64,000 bases of DNA from BRH-c54 sp965284565 (GTDB taxonomy: Bacteria; Bacteroidota; Bacteroidia; Flavobacteriales_E; Vicingaceae). The first letter of the stretch is position 1. Each line of letters starts with the position of its first letter. This document shows, piece after piece, positions 1 to 9,368 of the stretch. The stretch is from positions 1,054,001 through 1,118,000 of the forward strand of contig OZ260100.1 of NCBI GenBank assembly GCA_965284565.1, in the 5' to 3' direction. The notes under the pieces were generated by a model that saw only the letters and a list, made by a program, of their open reading frames with translations, made no database searches and was not told where the DNA came from. Position numbers and translations under genes: made by a program.

Positions 1-437
1 ATCACTCTTACATCATCAGCAAGGGTAAGTAATATTTTTTTAAAATTTTCTGCCTGTAAAGAAATATTAGCATCTACAACTCCTGAAATTTTCGTTAGTC
101 CTTCAATAATTTTGGCTTCCTTTTCTCCAAAAAGGCTTTTAACATCTTCAATGGTAAGTTCAGTGTCCTCAACCGTATCGTGCAATAAGGCACAAATAAT
201 GGAGGTTGCTCCAAGTCCAATTTCTTCAGCACAAATTCTGGCAACAGCTATAGGGTGGAAAATATAAGGTTCACCGGATTTTCTTCTAACATCTTTGTGA
301 GCTTCATGTGCAACATCAAATGCTTTACGGATACGCTTTTTGGTAGCGGCATCTTTTTTAGCATGTACAGCAGATTTTACCAATCCTTCAAAGGCAGCTT
401 CAATCTCTAGTTTTTCTTTTTCTAAATCGATTTGCAT
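1..437 (-). CDS. RelA/SpoT-family (p)ppGpp synthetase/hydrolase, N-terminal part (cut by window edge)
   Basis: This is the first 145 codons of a RelA/SpoT homologue that makes and/or degrades the stringent-response alarmone (p)ppGpp in the cytoplasm. The ATG is at 437 (minus) and the reading frame stays open to the window edge. The visible part is the metal-dependent HD hydrolase domain: a helical region, then EPYIFHPIAVA with His61, and the HD signature LLHDTVED with His86-Asp87. These residues are the ones expected of an active hydrolase, so a bifunctional Rel/SpoT type is likely. The synthetase, TGS and ACT parts lie outside the window, so activity cannot be judged. The thiolase gene upstream runs in the same direction with a 40-base gap. 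Confidence 0.93.
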   Translation of the reverse strand, partial: MQIDLEKEKLEIEAAFEGLVKSAVHAKKDAATKKRIRKAFDVAHEAHKDVRRKSGEPYIFHPIAVARICAEEIGLGATSIICALLHDTVEDTELTIEDVKSLFGEKEAKIIEGLTKISGVVDANISLQAENFKKILLTLADDVRV

Positions 438-477
438 AGTTGTTTTCAGTTCACAGTTAAGTCAAAAACTTTAGTGT

Positions 478-1686
478 TTAAACCTTTTCAATAATAGTAG
501 CATAACCTTGTCCTACACCAATACAAAGTGTAACCAGTGCATATTTTTTATTCGTTTTTTGTAATTCAATAGCAGCTGTTTGTAAAATTCTTGAACCTGT
601 CATTCCTAATGGATGACCTAAAGCAATAGCTCCTCCATTTGGGTTAATGCGAGGATCATCATCTGCCAAGCCCATTTTTCTAGTACAAGCCAAACTTTGA
701 GCAGCAAATGCTTCATTAATTTCAATAATATCCATTTGGTCTAAAGTTAAACCAGCTCTTTTCAATGCTTTTTCTGATGCATAGACAGGACCTATACCCA
801 TAATTCTTGGTTCAACTCCCGCAATAGCACTAGAAACAATTCGTGCCATAGGCTGTAAATTATATTGTTTTGCAGCATCTTCAGAGGCGATTAACATCGC
901 AGCAGCTCCATCATTTAATCCTGAGGCATTTCCAGCTGTTACAGAGCCACCTTCTCTTCGAAAAGCAGGAGAAAGCTTACCTAAAATTTCTAAGCTTGTA
1001 GTGGGCTTAATAAATTCATCTTGAGCAAAAATTATAGGGTCTTTTTTTCGTTGAGGAATTTCTACCATTACAATTTCATCTGTAAATCTACCACTTTGTT
1101 GAGCTTTGGTAGCTTTCATCTGACTCCAATAGGCAAACTTATCTTGATCTTCTCGGCTAATCTTATACATATCCACTAAGTTTTCAGCAGTTTGTCCCAT
1201 TCCGTCTGTACCATAAAGAGCCTCCATTTTTGGATTGATAAATCTCCAACCAAAGCTAGAGTCGTACATTTTTGCATCTGTTCCGAATGGTTTGGCAGAT
1301 TTTGAAATTACATAAGGTCCTCTCGACATGTTTTCAACACCTCCTGAAATGTACAAATCTCCATCACCTATTTTAATTGCTCGGGAAGAGTTGATAGCAG
1401 CAGCCATACCAGATGCGCACAACCTGTTTACAGTTTCTCCACCAACTTTCCATGGCAAACCTGCTAATAATCCTGCCATTCGGGCAACGTTTCGGTTGTC
1501 TTCACCTGCCTGATTAGCACATCCAAAAAGTACATCTTCAATAGCCTCTTGGTTGATGTTAGGATTTCTTTTTATTAATTCATTAATTACTAATGCAGCT
1601 AAATCGTCTGTTCTAACTGTAGCTAACGTTCCTCCAAAATTTCCTATTGGTGTTCTGATAGCATCTATTATATAAGCATCTTTCAT
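478..1686 (-). CDS. pcaF: Acetyl-CoA acyltransferase / 3-oxoadipyl-CoA thiolase-type thiolase
   Basis: A 402-residue thiolase, which cleaves a 3-oxoacyl-CoA with CoA to acetyl-CoA and a shortened acyl-CoA, or runs the reverse condensation. The nucleophilic Cys90 is in NRLCASGMA, His358 is in GHPLG, and the second catalytic Cys388 is in LCIGVGQG; length is normal for the family. The N-terminal stretch with FGCANQAGEDNRNVARM and the mid-region GWRFINPKM are typical of the PcaF/PaaJ branch (3-oxoadipyl-CoA thiolase), by memory of the family. In Bacteroidota such enzymes are often found without an aromatic degradation pathway and may serve general beta-oxidation, so the symbol is a subfamily assignment, not a proven substrate. 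It follows the carboxylase gene by 22 bases, probably in one transcript. Confidence 0.88.
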   Translation of the reverse strand: MKDAYIIDAIRTPIGNFGGTLATVRTDDLAALVINELIKRNPNINQEAIEDVLFGCANQAGEDNRNVARMAGLLAGLPWKVGGETVNRLCASGMAAAINSSRAIKIGDGDLYISGGVENMSRGPYVISKSAKPFGTDAKMYDSSFGWRFINPKMEALYGTDGMGQTAENLVDMYKISREDQDKFAYWSQMKATKAQQSGRFTDEIVMVEIPQRKKDPIIFAQDEFIKPTTSLEILGKLSPAFRREGGSVTAGNASGLNDGAAAMLIASEDAAKQYNLQPMARIVSSAIAGVEPRIMGIGPVYASEKALKRAGLTLDQMDIIEINEAFAAQSLACTRKMGLADDDPRINPNGGAIALGHPLGMTGSRILQTAAIELQKTNKKYALVTLCIGVGQGYATIIEKV

Positions 1687-1708
1687 TTCAATTAATCATT
1701 TTAAATTA

Positions 1709-3250
1709 TTACAAAGGAATATTACCATGTTTCTTTTTAGGCAATACAGCTACTTTATTTTCGAGCATTTTAAATGCTTTTATTAATTTTTCTCTGGTTT
1801 GGTCAGGACGAATAACTTCATCTACATAACCTCTTGCGGCAGCATTGTATGGGTTGGCAAACATTTCGGCATATTCTGCTTCTTTTTCTTTTAATTTTTC
1901 TTCAGGATTTTTTGCTACAGCAATTTCTTTTTTGAAGATAATTTCAGCTGCTCCTTTAGCTCCCATTACAGCAATTTCTGCTGTTGGCCAAGCAAAATTC
2001 ATATCTGCACCAATATGTTTAGAATTCATAACATCATAAGCACCTCCATAAGCTTTTCTGGTAATTACAGTAATTCTCGGTACTGTTGCTTCACAGAAAG
2101 CATACAATAATTTTGCTCCATTGGTAATAATTCCATTCCATTCTTGGTCGGTACCAGGCAAAAACCCTGGAACATCTTCAAAAACTAATAAGGGAATGTT
2201 AAAAGAATCACAAAAACGAACAAAACGAGCTGCTTTTTGAGATGATTTTATATCCAACACCCCCGCTAAAAATGCCGGTTGGTTAGCAACAATTCCGATA
2301 GATTTTCCAGCTAATCGAGCAAAACCAACTACAATATTTTCTGCAAAATCTTTTTGTATTTCGTAAAAAGTATCAGTATCAACAGTATTGGTAATCACAT
2401 CTTTAATATCGTAAGGTTGATTAGGATTTTCAGGAATAATATCATTTAGTGCTAAGCGACTTTCATCTGCTGCTTCATATGTAATTGAAGGGGCATCCTC
2501 TTCACAATTTTGAGGTATATAGGAAAGTAAGTTTTTAATTCCATTGATACAAGCAACTTCGTTTGCATAAGTTAAATGGGTTACACCTGACTTTACAGAA
2601 TGAGCAGATGCTCCACCTAATTCTTCAGAAGTAACTTCTTCGTGGGTAACTGTTTTTACAACATTTGGTCCTGTGACAAACATATATGACGTGTTTTCCA
2701 CCATCATAATAAAATCTGTTAAAGCAGGAGAATAAACAGCCCCGCCAGCACAAGGCCCCATAATAGCTGATAGCTGAGGAATTACACCGCTTGCCATGGT
2801 ATTTCTATAAAAAATATCGGCATAACCAGCTAAAGAAACAACCCCTTCTTGAATTCTAGCACCTCCTGAATCGTTTAAGCCAATTACTGGAGCTCCATTT
2901 TTCATTGCTAAATCCATTACTTTACAAATTTTTTCAGCATAGGCTTCAGCTAATGAACCTCCTAATACAGTAAAATCTTGAGAAAAAACATAGACTAATC
3001 TACCGTGAATAGTTCCATAGCCAGTAACCACTCCATCACCTAAGTATTTTTGTTCTGCTAAATCAAAATTGGTAGAACGATGCATCACAAACATACCTAT
3101 TTCTTCAAAAGAACCTTCATCTAATAAAAAATGTATTCTTTCTCTGGCAGTAAGTTTTCTTTTTTTATGTTGAGCAGCAATCCTGTTTTCACCTCCACCT
3201 AACTTAGCTTCTTCAATTTTCTTATTTAATAAATTTAGTTTTTCTTTCAT
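1709..3250 (-). CDS. pccB: Acyl-CoA carboxylase carboxyltransferase (beta) subunit, propionyl-CoA carboxylase type
   Basis: A 513-residue biotin-dependent carboxyltransferase subunit, which moves CO2 from carboxybiotin to propionyl-CoA (or a related acyl-CoA) to give methylmalonyl-CoA. Two crotonase-like halves are visible: the N-terminal half with LNDSGGARIQEGV and MGPCAGGAVYSPALTDFI, and the C-terminal half with GILANQPAFLAGVLD-like text and a GGAYDVMNSK segment. Length fits PccB/MmdA. No biotin carboxylase or biotin carrier gene is next to it, so the partners must be encoded elsewhere. Methylmalonyl-CoA decarboxylase alpha subunits look similar; the difference cannot be settled from this gene alone. 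It is likely cotranscribed with the thiolase 22 bases downstream. Confidence 0.9.
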   Translation of the reverse strand: MKEKLNLLNKKIEEAKLGGGENRIAAQHKKRKLTARERIHFLLDEGSFEEIGMFVMHRSTNFDLAEQKYLGDGVVTGYGTIHGRLVYVFSQDFTVLGGSLAEAYAEKICKVMDLAMKNGAPVIGLNDSGGARIQEGVVSLAGYADIFYRNTMASGVIPQLSAIMGPCAGGAVYSPALTDFIMMVENTSYMFVTGPNVVKTVTHEEVTSEELGGASAHSVKSGVTHLTYANEVACINGIKNLLSYIPQNCEEDAPSITYEAADESRLALNDIIPENPNQPYDIKDVITNTVDTDTFYEIQKDFAENIVVGFARLAGKSIGIVANQPAFLAGVLDIKSSQKAARFVRFCDSFNIPLLVFEDVPGFLPGTDQEWNGIITNGAKLLYAFCEATVPRITVITRKAYGGAYDVMNSKHIGADMNFAWPTAEIAVMGAKGAAEIIFKKEIAVAKNPEEKLKEKEAEYAEMFANPYNAAARGYVDEVIRPDQTREKLIKAFKMLENKVAVLPKKKHGNIPL

Positions 3251-3360
3251 AGGGTAGTTATTATTTTAGATCAAAAAAAATTTGATGTAAAAATAAAAAA
3301 TCCAAATGAATATATGGAGGGAAATGGTAATTTAGTCAACTAAGAAAAAACGTTATTCCT

Positions 3361-4806
3361 ATGGAAAATCAAGAAAATAATTCGGCAAATGAAACTGCTC
3401 CTGACAACAAAGAGTTGAAGTTTAGTTTTTTGCGTTCGTTTGTATTACTAATAAAATACCTTAAAGACGTAATAAGTATTAGAGAAGGCGTTGATGTAGA
3501 AGGGTCGATTGAGGCCATTAGAAATGACATTGATTTTAAGGGGGTAAACATATGGATTTTAGGGGCTTCTATTGCTATTGCCTCCATAGGCTTAAATGTG
3601 AACTCAACAGCAGTAGTTATTGGAGCCATGCTTATTTCTCCACTAATGGGGCCGATTGTTGGTATTGGTTTAGCTATAGGCATCAACAATTTAAAGATGC
3701 TAAAAAGATCATTAATAAGTTTAGGAACAGCTGTATTAATTAGTGTGGTAGTCTCTACAATTTATTTTTTACTTACTCCTTTAGGTGAGGTACAATCGGA
3801 ATTAATAGCCAGAACAAGACCTACATCATTAGATGTATTAGTTGCTGTATTTGGTGGGGTTGCTCTTATTGTTGCTAAAACAAAAAAAGGTACAATTGCG
3901 AGTACTATTTATGGGGTTGCTATTGCTACTGCCTTAATGCCACCTTTATGTACTGCGGGTTATGGTTTAGCCAATGCTAATTGGAGCTTTTTCTTTGGAG
4001 CTTTTTACTTGTTTATTATCAACTCTGTATTTATTATTTTAGCTACATGGCTGGTAGTTAAATATTTAAGATTCCCATTAACATCTTATATTGATAAAGC
4101 CAAACAAAAAAAAGTAACCAGATTTATTTGGATTTTTACTATCATTATTATTTTGCCTAGCTCTTACACTTTTTGGCAATCTATTCAAGAGAGTATTTTT
4201 AAAAGTAGTGCAGAAAAATTTATAGTAGAAAATTTTGAATTTGCAGAAAGTGAAGTAATTAATAAAAAAATAAGCTATGCTACTGAAGAAGGAAACCCTT
4301 TGATAGAAGTTTATTTAATAGGCAAACCTATTTCCGGTGAAACTAAAAAAATGTTGACTAAAAAAATGTTGAGTTATAATTTAAAAAATGCCGAGCTGAA
4401 GATTTATCAGTCTGAAGATAACTCTAGTGAACTAGCGAACCGACTCACTTCTGAGGTAAAGTCTGGCATTATTGAAGAGCTTTACAAAAAAAATCAAGAA
4501 ACAATTGAAGATAAAGATGAAAAAATAAGATTATTAGAAAACGAAATTAATAAAATGGGATTTAACAAAATTCCTTTTACGTCATTATCCAAAGAAGTAA
4601 AAATGCAGTATGAAGATGTAATGGGGATGGAAGTGGGAAAAACAGTTTCTACTAATTTTGAGAATAAACAAGACACTTCAATCACTATTTTAGTAAGGTG
4701 GAATCCTAATATAGATCCTGAAATTAAAAAAGCTAAGAAAAATTCACTTCAAAAATGGCTTAGGGTTAGGTTAGATGATGAAAAACTGAAAGTAGTTAGT
4801 TACTAG
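3361..4806 (+). CDS. DUF389 / TIGR00341-family integral membrane protein
   Basis: A 481-residue inner-membrane protein of the DUF389 family; function is not established. About six or seven hydrophobic segments lie between residues 61 and 272. Conserved-looking membrane motifs include VIGAMLISPLMGPIVGIG near residue 90 and IATALMPPLCTAGYG near 190, which are the hallmarks I used for the call. Residues 280-481 are a soluble tail with a short coiled-coil stretch around 375-395 (many Glu/Lys with heptad-like Ile/Leu). The ATG at 3361 is preceded by an A-rich tract and no Shine-Dalgarno. The carboxylase gene is transcribed away from it, sharing a 110-base intergenic region. Confidence 0.85.
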   Translation: MENQENNSANETAPDNKELKFSFLRSFVLLIKYLKDVISIREGVDVEGSIEAIRNDIDFKGVNIWILGASIAIASIGLNVNSTAVVIGAMLISPLMGPIVGIGLAIGINNLKMLKRSLISLGTAVLISVVVSTIYFLLTPLGEVQSELIARTRPTSLDVLVAVFGGVALIVAKTKKGTIASTIYGVAIATALMPPLCTAGYGLANANWSFFFGAFYLFIINSVFIILATWLVVKYLRFPLTSYIDKAKQKKVTRFIWIFTIIIILPSSYTFWQSIQESIFKSSAEKFIVENFEFAESEVINKKISYATEEGNPLIEVYLIGKPISGETKKMLTKKMLSYNLKNAELKIYQSEDNSSELANRLTSEVKSGIIEELYKKNQETIEDKDEKIRLLENEINKMGFNKIPFTSLSKEVKMQYEDVMGMEVGKTVSTNFENKQDTSITILVRWNPNIDPEIKKAKKNSLQKWLRVRLDDEKLKVVSY

Positions 4807-4810
4807 GAAG

Positions 4811-4829
4811 AGTACTTAGGAGTACTTAG
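4811..4829. repeat. Short tandem direct repeat in an intergenic region
   Basis: The nine bases AGTACTTAG occur at 4811-4819 and again at 4821-4829, one base apart, just after the DUF389 stop codon. No function can be assigned and chance is a fair explanation in A/T-rich DNA. Confidence 0.4.
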
Positions 4830-4917
4830 AAATAGTTAGGAGTTTTGAAGTTAAAGTTTAACTAAATCTTAACAATATTCTCTCAAAAAAGAATGCTTTT
4901 TATTTAAGTGTTAAGCT

Positions 4918-4925
4918 TACTTTTG
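4918..4925 (+). promoter_or_regulatory. Bacteroidota -7 box for the first MarC gene
   Basis: TACTTTTG matches the Bacteroidota -7 consensus TAnnTTTG exactly and lies 34 bases before the ATG at 4960. No TTG-type -33 box is obvious at the normal distance, so this rests on the -7 box alone. Confidence 0.45.
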
Positions 4926-4959
4926 CCGACTTTTTAACCCAACCCATAAGTAATTTATT

Positions 4960-5547
4960 ATGATACTTTTAGAATATTTTAATTTTAAAGAAATTGCTAC
5001 GGCAACTATGATTCTTTTTGCAGTAATTGATATTGTTGGTTCTGTGCCAATTATCATTGATTTACGTCAGAAAACTGGACACATACAATCAGAAAAAGCA
5101 AGTTTGGTTTCTTTGGTTTTAATGATATTGTTTCTTTTTGTTGGAGAATCTATTTTAGGGTTAATTGGTATTGACGTAAGCTCTTTTGCTATTGCAGGTT
5201 CGTTTATTATTTTCTTTTTAGCGTTGGAGATGATTTTGGGGATACGTTTGTATAAAGAAGAAAATAATGGAGGAAAAAGTACAGCTTCTATCGTACCTAT
5301 TGCATTTCCGTTAATTGCTGGTGCAGGAACCATGACTTCTTTATTATCGCTAAGAGCAGAATATGCAGTTCAAAACATTATTGTTGCCATAGTGGTAAAT
5401 ATTATTATGGTCTATATTGTTTTAAAATCTTCTAAGTTTATAGAGCGAATTTTAGGACAAGGAGGAATAAATGTGCTAAGAAAAGTTTTTGGTGTAATTT
5501 TACTGGCAATAGCCGTTAAATTATTCAGAAGTAACGCAGGATTATAA
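4960..5547 (+). CDS. MarC-family (UPF0056) membrane protein
   Basis: A 195-residue multispanning inner-membrane protein of the MarC/UPF0056 family, function unresolved. Six hydrophobic segments are visible, with the family features FAVIDIVGSVPIIIDL in the first segment, VPIAFPLIAGAGTMTSLLSL in the middle and a C-terminal IFGVILLAIAVKLF-like end. Length is normal. The stop codon is followed after two bases by the rnhA start, so the two genes are almost certainly cotranscribed. A second MarC paralogue lies at 30467-31099; the two share the family layout but are clearly diverged (this one lacks the longer basic loop seen in the other). Confidence 0.88.
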   Translation: MILLEYFNFKEIATATMILFAVIDIVGSVPIIIDLRQKTGHIQSEKASLVSLVLMILFLFVGESILGLIGIDVSSFAIAGSFIIFFLALEMILGIRLYKEENNGGKSTASIVPIAFPLIAGAGTMTSLLSLRAEYAVQNIIVAIVVNIIMVYIVLKSSKFIERILGQGGINVLRKVFGVILLAIAVKLFRSNAGL

Positions 5548-5549
5548 AA

Positions 5550-6011
5550 ATGCCAAAAATTACCATATATACTGATGGGGCAGCCAAAGGAAACCCTGGT
5601 AACGGAGGTTACGGAGTGGTAATGATGAGCGGAAAGCACAAAAAAGAACTTTCAGAAGGCTTTAGAAACACTACCAATAACAGAATGGAACTGTTAAGTG
5701 TAATTATTGCGTTAGAAGCTATAAAAGTAGAAAAAGCTGAAGTAGAAATTTTTTCTGACTCTAAATATGTGGTAGATGCTGTAGAAAAAGGCTGGGTATT
5801 TGGTTGGCAGAAAAAAGGCTTTAAAGGCAAAAAGAATATTGATTTGTGGCAACGATTTCTAAAAATTTATCCTAAACATCATGTTAAATTTCATTGGGTT
5901 AAAGGACATGCAGGAAACTTATATAACGAACGTTGTGATGAATTAGCAGTTGCTGCAGCTGAAGGGAACCAATTATTGGTAGATGAAGGTTATGAGAATG
6001 GAAAAGAATAA
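5550..6011 (+). CDS. rnhA: Ribonuclease HI
   Basis: A 153-residue type 1 RNase H, which cuts the RNA strand of RNA/DNA hybrids (R-loops, Okazaki primers). The whole catalytic set is present: Asp9 in YTDGAAKGNPG, Glu47 in NRMELLSV, Asp70 in FSDSKYVV, Asp130 in ERCDELA, plus the flexible His120 in VKGHAGN. The basic handle (GWQKKGFKGKKN, about residues 85-96) is also present, as in E. coli RNase HI. The gene starts two bases after the MarC gene and ends at a perfect hairpin terminator shared with the convergent lolA gene. Confidence 0.96.
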   Translation: MPKITIYTDGAAKGNPGNGGYGVVMMSGKHKKELSEGFRNTTNNRMELLSVIIALEAIKVEKAEVEIFSDSKYVVDAVEKGWVFGWQKKGFKGKKNIDLWQRFLKIYPKHHVKFHWVKGHAGNLYNERCDELAVAAAEGNQLLVDEGYENGKE

Positions 6012-6050
6012 CAAAGAAAGCCACTAAAATTAATGGCTTTCTTTGTTTTA
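6012..6050. terminator. Hairpin terminator between convergent rnhA and lolA
   Basis: A perfect 12-bp stem (CAAAGAAAGCCA at 6012-6023 with its complement at 6034-6045) encloses a 10-base loop and is followed by TTTTA on the plus strand. Placed one base after the rnhA stop and about 15 bases beyond the lolA stop, it can serve both directions, with the A-rich side less U-rich for lolA. Confidence 0.8.
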
Positions 6051-6064
6051 TATGTATTGTATAT

Positions 6065-6703
6065 TTATCTTAAATCAATAACATCATAGTTAGCATATTT
6101 TGCTTTATCAAAAGTAAAAATCGCATCAGCAATAGCAACATTTGGTGTAAAGGTTTTAATGGTATAAGTCATCTTAGTTCCATCTTTACCATAAACAATA
6201 ACTTTAGAGATTTCTCCTTTAGCTTTGTTAATGTACAACTCCACTCTGTGGAAAGATTTCTCTTCTGGCTTATTTGGATATAAGTTAATTACATCATTTC
6301 CACCTTCTTCTTTAGCATATTTATATTTGAACCCTTTTTCGTACAAGGTAAAGATAGTTGAAGGACTTATAGCATCTTCTTCACTTTCATCTGGAATAGA
6401 ATTGATATGCACTTCTTCGGCATCTTTTAATAAGGTATAAACACTTTTCCCATCAGAAAAAACATCTTGTCCTTTAATGGATAAATAATACTTATCTCCT
6501 TTTGTTTGTAAACTTCCTGTTTGTTTTTCATCAATACCTTCTGTTTTGTTATGAATATGGTATTCAAATGTGGTTTTGATAGAGGTGTATTTTTTAGTTT
6601 TTTCACTTAACTTGTCTAAAATGGCTTTAGCTTTAGCATCTTCTTGAGCAAAAATGCCAATAGTAATTGTTAAGCTTAATAGTAGTAAGGATAATTTTTT
6701 CAT
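6065..6703 (-). CDS. lolA: LolA-like outer-membrane lipoprotein carrier protein
   Basis: A 212-residue periplasmic protein of the LolA family, which chaperones lipoproteins from the inner to the outer membrane. A signal peptide of about 19 residues ends at IFAQ. The mature part has the expected alternation for the open beta-barrel: a leading helix with AILDKLSEKTKKYTSIKTTFEY, and later strands such as KYYLSIKGQDVFSDGKSVYTLL, the latter being the part of the family I recognise best. The C-terminus ends with IDLR. It is 30 bases downstream of ftsK, an adjacency often seen in Bacteroidota, and probably shares its transcript. Confidence 0.85.
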   Translation of the reverse strand: MKKLSLLLLSLTITIGIFAQEDAKAKAILDKLSEKTKKYTSIKTTFEYHIHNKTEGIDEKQTGSLQTKGDKYYLSIKGQDVFSDGKSVYTLLKDAEEVHINSIPDESEEDAISPSTIFTLYEKGFKYKYAKEEGGNDVINLYPNKPEEKSFHRVELYINKAKGEISKVIVYGKDGTKMTYTIKTFTPNVAIADAIFTFDKAKYANYDVIDLR

Positions 6704-6733
6704 GAGTATGTTTTTTTACAAAGTTCGTAATTA

Positions 6734-9202
6734 TTATTGGTTGGTTTCATCCCCACCTTTCAAAAACTGTTCCAAAGCATTCATGTCGGTCATTAATACT
6801 TGTCTGGCTTTACTTCCTTCAAAAGGACCGATAATTCCTGCTTCTTCTAATTGGTCTATTAATCTTCCTGCACGGTTGTAACCAATTTTCATTTTTCGTT
6901 GTAATAACGAAGCCGAACCTTGTTGGTGTTGTACAATCATTCTGGCAGCATCATCAAATAAATCATCTTTATCATCACTATCAAAAGTTCCTGAGCCGCC
7001 TGATGATGATTCTCCGACATATTCAGGAAGTGTAAATACCTCGGGATAACCTCTTTGTTCGCCAATAAAGTCACATATTCTTTCTACTTCGGGTGTGTCT
7101 ACAAAAGCACATTGAACACGCGTTAAATCATTTCCTTGAGAAATAAGCATATCTCCTCGTCCAATTAATTGGTCTGCCCCACTAGAGTCTAAAATAGTTC
7201 TGGAATCAATTCCAGAAGTTACTCTAAAAGCAATTCTCCCGGGGAAGTTAGCTTTTATAATTCCTGTAATAATGTTCGCTGAAGGTCGTTGAGTTGCAAT
7301 AATTAAATGAATTCCTATAGCTCTTGCCAACTGTGCCAAACGAGCAATAGGAGTTTCTACTTCTTTACCGGCTGTCATTATTAAATCAGCAAACTCATCA
7401 ATAACCAATACAATGTAAGGTAAAAATTGATGTCCATCATTTGGGTTTAATTTTCGAGCTATAAACTTACTGTTGTATTCTACAATGTTTCTAACTTGAG
7501 CATTTTTAAGTAACTCATAACGGTTGTCCATTTCAATACACAAAGAATTTAGTGTGTTGATTACTTTCTGGTTATCAGTAATAATTGCTTCATCGGTATC
7601 AGGTAATTTTGCTAAATAATGGCGTTCTATTTTGTTGTAAAGTGTAAGCTCTACTTTTTTAGGGTCTACCAAAACAAACTTCAATTGCGATGGATGTTTT
7701 TTGTATAATAAAGAAGTCAAAACCGCATTTAAACCAACCGATTTTCCTTGTCCGGTAGCCCCAGCCATAAGCAAATGAGGCATTTTAGCCAAATCGAAAA
7801 CAAAATTTTCGTTGGTAATGGTTTTTCCCATTACTACAGGCAGCTCCATTTTAGCATTTTGAAATCTATCCGAAGCAATTGCCAAACGCATAGAAACAAT
7901 TTCCGGATTTTGGTTAGGTACCTCAATACCAATAGTTCCTTTCCCCGGAATTGGAGCAATAATTCTAATTCCTAATGCTGCCAAACTAAGCGCAATATCA
8001 TCTTCTAAATTTTTAATTTTAGAAATTCTTATGCCGGGAGCAGGGATAATTTCATACAATGTTACTGTTGGTCCAATAGTAGCTTTTATGCTCGTAATTT
8101 CAATATTGTAGTTAGAAAGTGTTTCTAAAATTTTATTTTTATTGGCTTCTAATTCCTCTTTAGTTACTGTTTGTTGACTAGTTCCAAAGTCTTTTAGTAA
8201 CTCAATGGGAGGCATTTTAAATGAAGCTAAATCAAGTGTTGGGTCATATTCTCCAAAATCTTTGGCTTTTTGGTTTAGTTCTTCTTCTGAAAGCGTTTTT
8301 TCGTCTGGTTTGGCTTCTTCTACAGAAAACTCTACCTCTCCTTCTTTTTTCTCTTCTGTTTCAGGAATGTCTGTTGAAAGAGGAATACTTTCAGTTTCCT
8401 CTTCTTCAATTTCAGGAAGTTCTTCAGGAGCTTCATCTAAACTAACAGTGTTCGCTTCTTCTTCATTATTATCGTCTTCTATTTCGTTTAATGCAGCCTC
8501 ATGAATCAAGTCTATTTCGTCCGCAGGTTCTCCTTCCTCCAAATCTTCTTCCATCATTTTTTCCAATTGAGGAAGTTTAAACGAAACATTAAAATTTAGG
8601 ACAATAAATATTAATAATGAAAGGAATAAAAGTAACCCTACACCAACACTTCCTACAATACTGGTAAGCCAAACAGTAGATTGAAATCCAAAAGTTCCTC
8701 CTAAAATGGGGTAACTTTTAAGCACATACGCCATAACTACCGACAACCAAACAATAGTAAACAAAGAGTAAGCAAAAGCTTTATTAAATGGAACCAGTTT
8801 TATTTTGAAAAGCGCTTTAAACCCTACAATAAAAAACAAAAAGCAAAACAAAAAGGATGCTACACCAAAGGCATTAAAAATAAATTGATGTGCCGCATAA
8901 GCACCTAATTTACCTAACCAGTTTTCAGCTTGAATGTCGGGATTGTCCCAGTGATTTATAATTAAGTTTTGGTCGGCTTTCCAAGTGAAAAGGTAGGAAG
9001 AGAATGCCAATAATAAAAAGACAGAAAAAACCAACAATAATAAGCCTGTAATTTGTGCTAATTTTTCATTTTGCACAATACTTTTAAACTTATTGCTAAT
9101 GTTGCTGAAGAAAGAAAATCGACCAACTTTTCGCTCTTTTTTAGGAGCTTTCTTCGCTTCGTTTTTTTCTTTAATATTATTTTTAAATTGATTTACTGCC
9201 AT
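6734..9202 (-). CDS. ftsK: DNA translocase FtsK/SpoIIIE
   Basis: Membrane-anchored hexameric motor that pumps DNA during division and activates XerCD dimer resolution. Numbering from an upstream TTG at 9229: four hydrophobic segments at about 59-83, 115-140, 150-172 and 185-212; an acidic linker at 225-320; the motor with Walker A GATGQGKS at 490-497 and Walker B LVIDEFADL at about 608-616; and a winged-helix gamma domain at about 755-815, which reads KOPS. The frame is open to a TTG at 9229, but that codon overlaps a perfect -7 promoter box (9227-9234), so I take the ATG at 9202 as the start (822 residues). lolA follows by 30 bases. Confidence 0.96.
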   Translation of the reverse strand: MAVNQFKNNIKEKNEAKKAPKKERKVGRFSFFSNISNKFKSIVQNEKLAQITGLLLLVFSVFLLLAFSSYLFTWKADQNLIINHWDNPDIQAENWLGKLGAYAAHQFIFNAFGVASFLFCFLFFIVGFKALFKIKLVPFNKAFAYSLFTIVWLSVVMAYVLKSYPILGGTFGFQSTVWLTSIVGSVGVGLLLFLSLLIFIVLNFNVSFKLPQLEKMMEEDLEEGEPADEIDLIHEAALNEIEDDNNEEEANTVSLDEAPEELPEIEEEETESIPLSTDIPETEEKKEGEVEFSVEEAKPDEKTLSEEELNQKAKDFGEYDPTLDLASFKMPPIELLKDFGTSQQTVTKEELEANKNKILETLSNYNIEITSIKATIGPTVTLYEIIPAPGIRISKIKNLEDDIALSLAALGIRIIAPIPGKGTIGIEVPNQNPEIVSMRLAIASDRFQNAKMELPVVMGKTITNENFVFDLAKMPHLLMAGATGQGKSVGLNAVLTSLLYKKHPSQLKFVLVDPKKVELTLYNKIERHYLAKLPDTDEAIITDNQKVINTLNSLCIEMDNRYELLKNAQVRNIVEYNSKFIARKLNPNDGHQFLPYIVLVIDEFADLIMTAGKEVETPIARLAQLARAIGIHLIIATQRPSANIITGIIKANFPGRIAFRVTSGIDSRTILDSSGADQLIGRGDMLISQGNDLTRVQCAFVDTPEVERICDFIGEQRGYPEVFTLPEYVGESSSGGSGTFDSDDKDDLFDDAARMIVQHQQGSASLLQRKMKIGYNRAGRLIDQLEEAGIIGPFEGSKARQVLMTDMNALEQFLKGGDETNQ

Positions 9203-9226
9203 TTTGTTCTTTACGGTATTAACTAA

Positions 9227-9234
9227 CAAATTTA
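9227..9234 (-). promoter_or_regulatory. -7 box upstream of ftsK
   Basis: On the minus strand TAAATTTG is an exact TAnnTTTG match. It predicts a transcription start near 9220, 18 bases before the ATG at 9202, and so argues against the TTG at 9229 as translation start. No -33 box is clear. Confidence 0.45.
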
Positions 9235-9301
9235 TACATTAGTAAGGCGTTTACTAACCGAAAGAACGCTAATAAATAACAATTGATTGTGAATAAACAT
9301 C

Positions 9302-9329
9302 AAAAAAAAGGAGGTCTATTGACCTCCTT
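9302..9329 (-). terminator. Intrinsic terminator downstream of the 9369-10925 gene
   Basis: A perfect 9-bp stem (AAGGAGGTC at 9308-9316 and its complement at 9321-9329) with a four-base loop is followed on the minus strand by a run of eight T. It lies 40 bases past the stop codon of the minus-strand gene that ends at 9369. Confidence 0.85.
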
Positions 9330-9368
9330 CTGTAAACAAAGTTGTAAATCATAAATAGTTTTTACACA

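Noticed and set aside
8205..8504. 99-codon open frame on the plus strand within ftsK
   Set aside because: It is the antisense of the acidic Glu/Asp linker of FtsK, which reads as Ser/Phe-rich on the other strand. No start context or domain.
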